A DNA stretch of 64,000 bases. It comes from Trifolium pratense. Its lineage: Eukaryota > Streptophyta > Magnoliopsida > Fabales > Fabaceae. The translations under genes were made by a program, and so were the position numbers. The stretch covers positions 70,045,257-70,109,256 of the forward strand of contig NC_060060.1 in NCBI RefSeq assembly GCF_020283565.1, in the 5' to 3' direction. Shown here in pieces: positions 1-9,354 of this stretch. The number at the start of each line of letters is the position of its first letter. The stretch's first letter is position 1. Under the pieces are notes generated by a model. It saw only the letters and a list, made by a program, of their open reading frames with translations, had not been told where the DNA came from and did not search any database.

Positions 1-1313
1 AATTTGCGACCTCGAGTCGCACCACCAGCATTCTTAACAAAAGCCAACGACATCTTGTTTCGACGAACATCCTCATTATCTCGCCTATGAGGTGGTAGTC
101 GTAGTTGGCTTGCATTATATTCTTCAACCCAAATTTGCGTCAACCTCTACAATAAATTAAAAAAAAATTATAATTAATTAATTATAATGTTTAGATATAA
201 TTATATAATGTTTAAAAAATAATGTTATACGAAATAAATAATAAATAATATATATAATTAAATACTTACCGACACTTCTTGCGCCCTTGCCCCCGTCCAC
301 TCACCGGAATCTGCATACCGGTGCATCATGTCATTCATCTCCATAAAGGTGGGTGGACGACCAAATTGTTGGATGAACTCAAGACGAAGCGTTCCGGCAG
401 ATTTAGACCCTCCAGAGTGTACGCACGCACGATTGGCTTCATCAGTATTTCTGTTGGCTTTGTTCTTTATACACTTTGCAATATACTCTTCCTCTTCCCA
501 TCTGCGGCAGAGCATAGGGTATGAATTGCCAGCGAGCCAAAGTGGTGGTTTTGAAGGATCCTTTTTAATCTTTTTCCGCGCTTCAAAAAGTAAGGTCGAC
601 AGACGCTTGGTGGCTTTTTTGTTGAATATACGCTCAATAGCCGCTGTGTGGTGATTCAGCCAAGTTACTTGCGACTACGAAAAATAAAGAAAAATTGTTA
701 ATAAATTAGTAAATATATGTTTAGTAACAAAATTGATTGGATAAAAAAGTAATTATAAATAAAAACGTACCCTGAAGCCATTCCAAAATTGTTGATATCC
801 ACGCTCATCTGCCCTGACCTCCGTCCAGTTGAGATATGGAGCCTGGAATTTGGATTTCAATGCATTATTGATTGCCTTATTCGCCGGATTTTGGGGTTGC
901 AAACTGCACAATATATATATTAGTTAAGAATAATTATCAAAATATCCAATTAATTTATTAAACACAAATTCTTAATAATAATTAACTTACTCTGTGGCGG
1001 TATATGGCATGATGATGGGTCTACCATGCCGGTCAATCAACAATTCATTTTGAGGAGCTAAAAGTGCAATATCGGCTATTTCCTCGTCCTCGTGGTCATC
1101 ATCGTCGTCGTAGGAGTCGTACTCCTCTTCCACACCGTCTACGGTTCGAGACTTGGGCATACCCTCCAACCATCGATTCCGAACAACGCGGCGGGGTAAA
1201 GCACGTCTACGTGGAGCGCGTCCGCGTCCGCGTCCGACACCCGGTGCTGGTGGAATATCATCAATGTCATCATCGACATTGTCATCATCAAAATTTTCTT
1301 CATCTGGATTCAT
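1..1313 (-). CDS. Second CACTA gene, Transposase_24 (Ptta/En/Spm) family, partial
   Basis: Spliced minus-strand gene, cut by the window edge. Inferred exons are 1313-991, 903-771, 674-270 and 146 to beyond 1. Donors GTAAG (990), GTACG (770) and GTAAGT (269) and acceptors ending AG fit, and exon lengths keep the frame. The start at 1313 opens an acidic stretch, followed by a basic Gly/Arg-rich patch (GVGRGRGRAPRRR). Exon 3 holds the family block with LNHHTAAIERIFNKKATK and the PMLCRRWEEEEYIAKC region. Such proteins accompany TNP2 in plant CACTA elements and are thought to bind the element ends or assist transposition. No frameshift or stop is visible in the part shown. Exon limits are read by eye. 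Confidence 0.8.
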
Positions 1314-1350
1314 CTATAATAAAAAAATATATGATAAATATATTTATATA

Positions 1351-1500
1351 ATTAAGAAATACATGACAAATATATATATAATTAAGAAATACATGACAAA
1401 TATATATATAATTAAGAAATACATGACAAATATATATATAATTAAGAAATACATGACAAATATATATATAATTAAGAAATACATGACAAATATATATATA
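1351..1500. repeat. 30-bp tandem repeat, five copies
   Basis: Five identical 30-bp units run from 1351 to 1500, each with AAGAAATACATGACAAA followed by a TA run. Degenerate partial copies flank them. The array lies between the TNP2 stop (1633) and the start of the second CACTA gene (1313). It probably arose by replication slippage; short open frames across it are not genes. Confidence 0.95.
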
Positions 1501-1632
1501 ATTAATTAAGAAATACATGACATATATTGTTTTATAATTCATCATCATTAAACGATAAACAAATGCAACCAAAAACAAATATTCAAGTACAACGATTAAT
1601 ATTATTACAACGCGGATAACTATATTATAAAA

Positions 1633-4600
1633 TTAATTGTCATCCCAATCTGATACATCTTCATCATCACTGCCTTCATCATCACCATTAGCTTCGACGT
1701 CCTCTTCATCAATATCACCATCAGAAGGTACTTCTTCGGCTTCTTCTTGTACACAAAGTTGATTAAAAGTTTCAACTGCAATGACATCATCAACATTGGA
1801 CATCTCATCTTCCTGATATGGTTCATCTTCACGTTCATCTATCTCATTTTTTTCAATCAGACCCCTTGGTTTTGATGTTATTGCGGCACACCAACCTCGC
1901 TTATCCCTTGTAGTCGATGGATAAGGGACATAGTGAACTTGTCTGACGTTATGAGCCATAGCAAACGGATCATACAATGGATAATGTTTGTTCATTTTTA
2001 TGTCCACGGTATTAGTCTTTGAATCATATCTGGTACCTCTATTTGAAGGATCAAACCATTTACAGTAAAACAACACGACTGTTTTCTTGTAATCAAGGTA
2101 ATTGTATTCGATTTCAAATATGTTCTCAATGACACCGTAAAAATCTCCTTCACCATTTTCAGTCACACCTTTCATACACACTCCACTGTTTACTGTTGTT
2201 TTTCCTTCACTCCAACTGTGTGTCTCAAATCTGTAACCATTGACAAAGTAGGTGTGCCATTGTTTAACGGTTGACTTTGGGCCATCAGATAAGTTTCTCA
2301 AGTGTTGTATGACACGAGTTGCGGGTGTTTGTTGGTACATGTATTCTTTGAACCATGCTGGAAATTGCGAATTGATTTGAGCAGAAGTATGTTGTGTTAA
2401 AAACATCCTAAGTTATTAAATATCGTTAGTTATAAGCGAACTTAATTGGAATAAATAATTATTTATTAACTAATTAAAAATACTCACTGTAAATATGGCT
2501 CGACTTCATTGCAATTAATCAGCAAGTGAACATGCGCCGAATAGAGAACTTTGTCACCAGGATACAACACTTTCTCACCACCACCATTACGACCACGCAA
2601 GTTGAATATTGACATGTTTAATGGGTGAATTCTCACAGGCCGAGATGTTTCAGTTTCATTGCGAATATGGCTTGATGACAACGTGTCTTTGAAGTAATGC
2701 GAACAAAAGTAAATTGTTTCGCGGTGTAAGTATGTTGCACAAATTGAGCCTTCGACCCTAGCTTTGTTTTTCACGGCACGTTTTGCATAACCCATGAACC
2801 TTTCGAACGGGTACATCCATCTATATTGAACCGGCCCACCAAGCCTAGCCTCGTATGCAAGATGCACCACAACATGCTCCATAGAATCAAACAAGGCAGG
2901 AGGAAATATTCTCTCCAACTTACACAAGATCAGTGGAATGTCATTTTCCATCTTGATGAGATCAGCCTCTCTTAGCGTTGTCGAACACAAATTCTTGAAA
3001 AATTGACTGATTTCAATAAGCGGATTCAATACATGTTGGGGTAAAGAACTAAATGCAATCGGAAGTAAAGTCTGGAAAAAAACATGACAATCATGACTTT
3101 TCATCCCACGCATCCTTCCATGGTCAACATCAGCGCATCTCGCCAAATTCGACGAATAACCGTCCGGCATCTTCACTTCTTTTACCCATCGACAAACAGA
3201 TTTTGCTTCTTCAGGAGATAAAGTATAGTTTGCACGAGGTTTAAGAAGTTTGCCGTTAGATGTCTCCACCAACAACAGTTCGTTACGTTTGCAATACAAC
3301 CCTATGTCTCTCCTCGCGTTGTCATTATCTTTCGTTTTTCCTTTGACATTCATGACAGTGTTAAAAATATTTTCAAACACATTTTTCTCAATATGCATAA
3401 CATCAAGGTTGTGACGTAAAAGGTTGTCTTTCCAATACAGCAGATCCCAAAAGATACTTCTTTTTGTCCAGTTGTGTGTTTGTCCATAACCACGCGGTTT
3501 AGATGCAACACCACCTACAACCTCAACCTTTGGAATATCTTTCACTTTGTTCCAGACTTGTCGGGATGTCAAATAATCTGGTGGATCACGAGTCTCGGTG
3601 TCACCATGAACAAAAGCATTTTTATTTCTTCTAAACGGATGATCAGTAGGCAAGAACCGACGATGACAGTCAAACCAAGTAGCCTTCCCACCGTTTTCTA
3701 ACCAAAACGCTTTGGTGTCCATCATGCAAATAGGACATCCTAGTTTACCATGTGTCCCCCATCCAGACAACATCCCATATGCAGGAAAATCATTAATGGT
3801 CCACATCAAAGCTCCTCTCATATTGAAATTTCGTTTTTGGTTGATATCATACGTCGCAACACCGTTCCACAATCTCTTCAAATCATCAATCAAAGGTTGT
3901 AAATAGATATCAATACCAACAGTTGGACTAGATGGGCCTGGTATTACAGCGGCTAAAAACATGTAAGGTTTTGACATGCACATATCAGGAGGAAGATTGT
4001 ACGGGGTAACCAGAACAGGCCAACATGAATATGGAGTGGCTGATACTTGAGTATATGGTGTAAATCCATCTGAGCATAACCCAAGTCGGACATTCCGTGG
4101 CTCCGAAGCAAATTCAGGATAAACTTGATCAAAATGCTTCCAAGCCATTCCATCAGAAGGATGTCGCAACTCACCTGACATTTTTCTCCTTTCATAGTTT
4201 TCACGATGCCATGTCATTTTACTGGCTGTTTGCATCGATGCATACAACCTTTGCAACCTTGGTATTATGGGTAAATAGAACATCGCCTTTCTTGGGATTG
4301 GCTTCCTTCTGACTGACCGTGAATTTCTTGTTACACGATATCTTGGTTCTTGACAAAATTTACATTCAAGTAATGCACCGTCATCTACACCAAATTCGTT
4401 GCTATAGTACAACATACACCCGTTAACACAACAGTCAATTCTCTTCGCTCCGAGTCCTAACTTTGCAACCAATTGTCTTGCTTCGTAATAATTTTTTGGC
4501 AAATCAAGAGGACGGTCTATTGTTATATCCAACATCAGTTTTGTTGTCAAGTCCATGGTGTATTCTGAAACAAGACATTCAGACTTGATACCCAAAAGTC

Positions 4601-5177
4601 TAATACACACCGTTAACTTTGAGTCTCGAGAGCCTTCACACAACGGTGTATTTGTCTCTTTCAAAAGATCAAAAAATCGCTGGGCTTCCTCATTTGGTCT
4701 CTCGACGTTAACATCAGCGTCATATTCATCATCAGCAGGGTCGTCGACATCATTTGGCACATAAATCGGCGTATTAAACCCAAGGGCATTAGTTATCATA
4801 TTGTCCATCTCATTAAACGGATCATAATGCTGATGATAATATTGGGGAACAACAACGGGCTGAAAAACACTGCTTGAAGCACGATTTTGATTCACGGGAA
4901 CAGTCGTGGAACATCCTTCGCCATGACTTGACCAAACCCAATAATTAGGTTGGAATCCCTTTTTATATAAATGAGACCTAATTTCATCTTCGCTCTGTAT
5001 TCTTGTACATCGACAAAGTACACACGGACATCTAATTCCCCCTTCACGTATCACAATGTCATTATATTTTACTGTATTGATAAACATTTCGACCCCTATT
5101 TTAAATTCCTCTTTAACCCGGCCCCTCTTTCCAGGATTATGTCTATCGTACATCCAATTACGATTGCTAAAATCCAT
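1633..5177 (-). CDS. TNP2-type CACTA transposase, two exons, apparently intact
   Basis: Exon 1 runs 5177-2488 and exon 2 2407-1633. The donor GTGAGT (2487) and the acceptor TAG before 2407 join in frame, giving about 1154 residues, a normal TNP2 size. Domains in order: an N-terminal transposase-associated domain (about residues 3-80, with CPCVLCRC); the TNP2/Transposase_21 catalytic core (about 300-520, with GLCSDGFTPY, MLSGWGTHGKLGCPICM, and later HNLDVMHIEKNVFENI); a DUF4218-like block (about 690-810, LPIAFSSLPQHVLNPL through RWMYPFERFMGYAKR); and a DUF4216-like region in exon 2 ending in a highly acidic tail. The family cuts and pastes CACTA elements at their terminal repeats. No stop or frameshift is visible. 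The start was chosen because the associated domain follows it directly. Confidence 0.92.
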
Positions 5178-6480
5178 ATCTGTGTAGTTTAATTAATATA
5201 TAATTAGATCGATATATGTATTAAATTTATTACTTTATTTTTCAAAAGTATTTTGGACATATATATATGTCTACTCAACAATAACATATAAACTTTTAAC
5301 ATTTTATTTTTAAAGTTTATGGTTTATTAAATCTAAAAAATACTAAGTTTTTTAGTTGACAAAACTACCGACTTTTTAACATATATATTATAATTTTTTA
5401 AAATATATATAATTGTTTTTCTTTTTTTAAATACATAGTAATAATAAAATGCTAGTAACTATTTCTAAGTGTACGGTAAAAATAAAACTATCACTAAATA
5501 TTATAAATTAAAATTACATATATTACTTACTTGGGTGCCGGGTAGAGTCTTACTTGGCGCGCGCTCCTAACCACAAACTCCGCTCCTAACCCACGACCTC
5601 CGATGACCACGAGAATTTGCTAATAAAAATTGTAAATAACAAATTATTAGAACATATACATTTAAATAACAAAGTAAAAATTTTAACTTTAAAAGTAAAA
5701 CACAAACACTTACCACTGTTTAGATGGAGATATGAAAATTACATCACTTTTTTAAAAATACACAAACTGTTAAAAAATTTCTTTTATAAATTTTTTTTAA
5801 AAAAATTTCGTTTTTTTAAAAAATAATATAAATATACTGTTTTTTTGAAAAAAAAAATACTTATTTAAAAAAAATAATTCTGTTTTCGAAATAAACAAAA
5901 ATATTAGAACACATACATTTAAATAACAAAGTAAAAATTTTAACTTTAAAAGTAAAACACAAACACTTACCACTTTTTAGATGGAAATATGAAAATTACA
6001 TCACTTTTTTTAAAATACACAAACTGTTAAAAAATTTCTTTTATAAATTTTTTTTAAAAAAATTTCGTTTTTTTAAAAAATAATATAAATATACTGTTTA
6101 TAAATATAAATATTACTAAGTATATGATAAAAAAAAACTATCACTATATAGATTAAAATTACGTTACTTACTTGGGTGCCGAGTAGATTCTTACTTGGCG
6201 CGCACCTAGCCCACGAACTCCGCTCCTCACGAGAATAAGACTTGCTATTAATAATGGTAAACAACAAATATTAGAACATATACATTTAAATAACAAAACA
6301 AAAATTTTAAATTCGTAAAAGTAAAACACAAACACTTACCACTTAAGAGAGAAAATTAGAGAAATTGGAGATTAAGTTGAAAGTATTTCGTCAAAAAAAA
6401 AAAGTTGAAAGTATGAAATTAGAGAAAATTTAAGAGAGAAGTTAGAGAAAATTTAGAGAGAGAATGGAAATGAAAAAATG
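5178..6480. other. CACTA-1 promoter/leader region with internal duplications
   Basis: AT-rich non-coding DNA upstream of TNP2. A segment of about 200 bp at 5644-5841 is repeated at 5902-6100, and its first 75 bp again at 6268-6345. A GC-richer block with CTTACTTGGCGCGC occurs near 5530-5625 and again near 6170-6260. On the minus strand each copy contains a GTGGTAAGTG splice-donor-like site, so the duplications may have multiplied a leader exon and intron. I see no convincing protein-coding frame here; the short AT-rich frames are chance. Confidence 0.6.
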
Positions 6481-6555
6481 AAGTGAAGGAGTAGTAATAT
6501 ATAGGAGTAGTTTTATTGACCGTTAAAGTTTAAAATTCAAAATTGGCCAATTACA

Positions 6556-6847
6556 GACGGCCCAGGACCGTCATAATCACACAACGGTTATGTACATACT
6601 GACGGCCTGGGACCGTCATAATTAACATGCTTTACTGACGGCCCAGGACCGTCAGAAATGGTTAACGGCTAGCAACATACTGACGGCCTGGGACCGTCTG
6701 CAATACCAATTGCTTTACTGACGGCCCAGGACCGTCAGTAATTCTTAATAGTTCATTTTTAATTAAATTCCGTTCTCCAAGACTACATTATGACGGCCTG
6801 GGACCTTCAATATTGCACAAATGCATTACTGAGGGCTTTTAGCCCTC
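6556..6847. repeat. CACTA-1 subterminal palindromes, seven sites
   Basis: Seven 17-bp sites start at 6556, 6601, 6637, 6682, 6720, 6792 and 6831. The first six have arms GACGG...CCGTC (the sixth ends CTTC) and a core alternating strictly between CCCAGGA and CCTGGGA. The seventh is GAGGGC-TTTTAG-CCCTC. In En/Spm, subterminal repeats bind the element-encoded DNA-binding protein; the same role here is inferred from position. Confidence 0.85.
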
Positions 6848-6867
6848 AATAAGTTTGGTCAGTAAAA

Positions 6868-6885
6868 ACATGTTTTCTTGTAGTG
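6868..6885 (-). repeat. CACTA-1 terminal inverted repeat
   Basis: On the minus strand this reads CACTACAAGAAAACATGT. Its first 13 bases, CACTACAAGAAAA, are shared with both ends of CACTA-G (55658 and 59692) and with the internal CACTA end at 58988. Confidence 0.92.
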
Positions 6886-7083
6886 AAAACAGTAAAAAGA
6901 TTACAAAATCATTCATCATCACTGCTATCAGAAGCTTCATCCTCATCTGTAGCAGTATCATATCCTTCATCCTCATCTGCATTGTTTTGTTCACCTGCAG
7001 CAGCCACATTTGCACTAGCTTTGACAGGTACTTCATCAGCTTCCAAGCCTTCAATCATTTTCATGAACACTTTCTTTCTTTCC

Positions 7084-9351
7084 TCAAGCTTCAGCCTGTT
7101 GTTTATCAATGTCCTGACATTGAACTTTCAAACCAGCAATAATCTCTCTTTTGGTCATAACACCAGCTCCAGCAGCAGATGTCCCAACATGATCAGTAAC
7201 ATTGTGATTACCAAATAGCTTATGATGAAAAGTAAAACCAGATTCCCTCTTCTTAGGTGTGTCAGTCACAACCTTGATGTCTGGATATTGGGCCAAGATA
7301 ATTCCACATAGCAAAGATGGAAATGCTATTGGCATCTTCACAGCAGTTGATCTAATATGCTTAATGGTTTGATAAAAAATAATGGTTCCATAGTCATAGT
7401 CAACCTTGGTTCCTACAGCATATATACATCTACCCAGGTTGGTTGCAACATTGGTTGCATGCTTAATTGGCACCCAATTGGTTGATCCTATCCTATTGAG
7501 GATGGCATACTTGACATTTAACGTACTAGTGGGTATCAGTTTCTTCTTGGGCCAGACTTTAACCTTACCAACAGTTATTTCAGCACTTACAACATCATTG
7601 GCAACCTCTAATTCAGCCTTAGGTTCTACAGACCTACCTAAGTAATTATTGATGACAACAAGAGAAAAATTGACACATTTACCTCTGACAAAAACTTTGT
7701 GGTAGTCCTTGCTCAGTGGGTTATCACATTCTTCAGGGATGTTTACAAGAAATTCCTTCACCAGCAGCTCATAGCAGGGACTGAAATCACAGACTGTCTT
7801 CATCAGACCAGCTTCCTTGATGTAGTCTAGGATGTCTTGACATTTTAGAGCATCTTTGGTCAGTTCCCTTTCAACAGCCAATCTCCTTTGGTAGATATAG
7901 TCCCATCTCAGTGCAAAGGCAGCACGATGGAAAGATATGTTGTCACAGGGGGCTTCTTCAACACCTTGAGGAGCCTTCTTTGCAGTAGACTTCTTAGGGT
8001 TGGGAGATGAGATTATGGTAACATCTTCAGCAACATCATAGTCCGAGTCACTAGATGACTCCTTCTTCCTCTTCAGAGTCTCCTTCTTCTTGCTGGGAGG
8101 AGAGAGAACTTTGCTCCAACCTTTGACTGGTCCAACACCTTTTGTTTTCACTCTTGGTGCAGGAGTCTTGCTTGCAGTGGCCACAACCTTCCCTGTACAG
8201 CTTCTCAACCTTTTTGTTATACCACCAGTTGATTTTACAGCAGTCTTGGTGGTGACATAATCATCAACATCTACTACATCCTTTTCTTTTTCCTTCTCAA
8301 CTTCTGCAGATTTGTCAGCTTCAATCTCTGGTTCTTCTGTGGGTATTGACTGGTTGCTTTCTTCAGACTGAGTGTCCTCTTCATCTTCAGAGATACCCTC
8401 ATCAGCAGTTCCAGTTCCTTCTTCTGAGGACTCAGATGTTGTGTCAGTTGTCTCAACATCTTTTTCAGCAGCAACTTCCTTCACAGGTTCTTTCTCAGCA
8501 GTTTCATCTTCCTCTTGCTCATTCAGAGATGTTTCAACATCTGTCATGACAACTTCTTCAGTAACAACAGGGATTGATTTTTCAGCCACCATCTCAGCAA
8601 TTGTTGGTGATTTATTAGCAGTTTCTATTTCAATCTCTGTAGGAGTGTCTTCCATCTCAGTTTCAACAGGCATAGAATTAAGATCTCGCTTTTCAGCTTC
8701 AGATCCCAAATTTTCTTGACTAGGGTTACCAGCAGTTGAAATAATTGTTTCAACAACTTCAGACACAGGTTTAGGGTTTTGAGGTTCTACTTCAGTTGCT
8801 TTCTCAGATGTGTTAACATTTGATTCAAAAACCAAATCAGACATAGAAAGAGAAAACTTAGATTTATAATCCCTTCTATTCCTTTTAGAAGTTCCTTTCT
8901 CAGATTTATCACCAGATGGAGAGATAGCATCACTTACTTTTGGAGTTTTCTTCTTTTCAACTGATTTTCCCTTCCCTTTCTTCTCAGCAACACTTGATTG
9001 AACTTTGGGTTTGAAAGCACGAACAGTTGTAACCGGTACAACATCCTTGATGATTAGAGCAGATTCGATCTTTGCCTTTGATCGAGTAGAACGTGCAGAC
9101 TTTGTTGTTTGCGATGATTCAGACATGTTTAGTTGAAGTTTTCTGAGGTTTGAGAAGATGAATAGATGGAGTTTGACGAGAGGAGTGTGAGAATAGGGTT
9201 CACGATCAAAAGTTAGAATTTGGAAGAAAAAGCATTGATTGCGTGTAATGACATATTTAAGGGAAGTGTGTAATGAGTTCCCTAAATTAGCGTGCATTGA
9301 TGGATAGGAGAGAGAGCGGTTTCCTTTTGCACGCCACAACTGCAATAACTG
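7084..9351 (-). CDS. SIRE envelope-like ORF, downstream of pol in the same frame
   Basis: This frame is in phase with pol and separated from it only by the TAG at 9354-9352. About 75 codons after the stop a methionine at 9126 (MSESSQTTKSARSTRSK) could be an alternative start. The first part is basic and Ser/Lys-rich, the middle is long, acidic and Glu/Thr/Ser-rich, and the C-terminal third (from about DNISFHRAAFALRWDY) resembles the putative plant transposon protein domain found in Sirevirus env-like products. I saw no clear transmembrane helix or signal peptide, so an envelope role is not shown. The frame ends at 7084, but another frame continues (7083-6909) with an acidic tail, which suggests a small indel near 7080. 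Function of env-like proteins in plants is unknown. Confidence 0.82.
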   Translation of the reverse strand, partial: QLLQLWRAKGNRSLSYPSMHANLGNSLHTSLKYVITRNQCFFFQILTFDREPYSHTPLVKLHLFIFSNLRKLQLNMSESSQTTKSARSTRSKAKIESALIIKDVVPVTTVRAFKPKVQSSVAEKKGKGKSVEKKKTPKVSDAISPSGDKSEKGTSKRNRRDYKSKFSLSMSDLVFESNVNTSEKATEVEPQNPKPVSEVVETIISTAGNPSQENLGSEAEKRDLNSMPVETEMEDTPTEIEIETANKSPTIAEMVAEKSIPVVTEEVVMTDVETSLNEQEEDETAEKEPVKEVAAEKDVETTDTTSESSEEGTGTADEGISEDEEDTQSEESNQSIPTEEPEIEADKSAEVEKEKEKDVVDVDDYVTTKTAVKSTGGITKRLRSCTGKVVATASKTPAPRVKTKGVGPVKGWSKVLSPPSKKKETLKRKKESSSDSDYDVAEDVTIISSPNPKKSTAKKAPQGVEEAPCDNISFHRAAFALRWDYIYQRRLAVERELTKDALKCQDILDYIKEAGLMKTVCDFSPCYELLVKEFLVNIPEECDNPLSKDYHKVFVRGKCVNFSLVVINNYLGRSVEPKAELEVANDVVSAEITVGKVKVWPKKKLIPTSTLNVKYAILNRIGSTNWVPIKHATNVATNLGRCIYAVGTKVDYDYGTIIFYQTIKHIRSTAVKMPIAFPSLLCGIILAQYPDIKVVTDTPKKRESGFTFHHKLFGNHNVTDHVGTSAAGAGVMTKREIIAGLKVQCQDIDKQQAEA

Positions 9352-9354
9352 CTA
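9346..9354 (-). promoter_or_regulatory. Leaky stop context TAG-CAG-TTA between pol and env-like frame
   Basis: The pol stop on the minus strand is TAG (9354-9352) followed directly by CAGTTA. This matches the UAG-CAR-YYA readthrough context known from tobacco mosaic virus and reported for soybean SIRE1. The frame stays open after it for about 755 codons, as expected for a pol-env fusion made by stop suppression. Confidence 0.85.

Larger units (their letters stand above)
1..6885 (-). mobile_element. CACTA-1: CACTA (En/Spm) DNA transposon, left end outside the window
   Basis: The right terminus at 6885 reads, on the minus strand, CACTACAAGAAAACATG, a standard plant CACTA terminal inverted repeat. 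It is followed inward by subterminal palindromes (6556-6847), a non-coding leader, a TNP2 transposase gene and a second gene. The other terminus lies left of base 1, so element length and target duplication (expected 3 bp; 6886-6888 is AAA) cannot be confirmed. The element sits about 20 bp past the env-like stop of the SIRE retrotransposon, so it is younger than SIRE. Both genes read from the 6885 end. TNP2 has no visible disruption, so the element may be autonomous; this is inference, as the left end is unseen. Confidence 0.93.

Noticed and set aside
1153..1578. Frames made of repeated IIKKYMTNIY or CHVFLNYIYI
   Set aside because: They translate the 30-bp tandem repeat at 1351-1500; the 30-bp period keeps any frame open.
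5750..5880. Long A and T runs near 5750-5880 and 6010-6090
   Set aside because: They are part of duplicated AT-rich leader segments, not retroposon poly(A) tails: no flanking duplication and no gene-like body.
6839..7218. Several short frames on both strands over the env/CACTA-1 junction
   Set aside because: They are shadows of the env-like acidic tail or cross the CACTA-1 terminus.
8274..8719. Plus-strand Ser-rich frames opposite the env-like gene
   Set aside because: They arise from the Glu/Ser/Thr-rich repeats read on the other strand.
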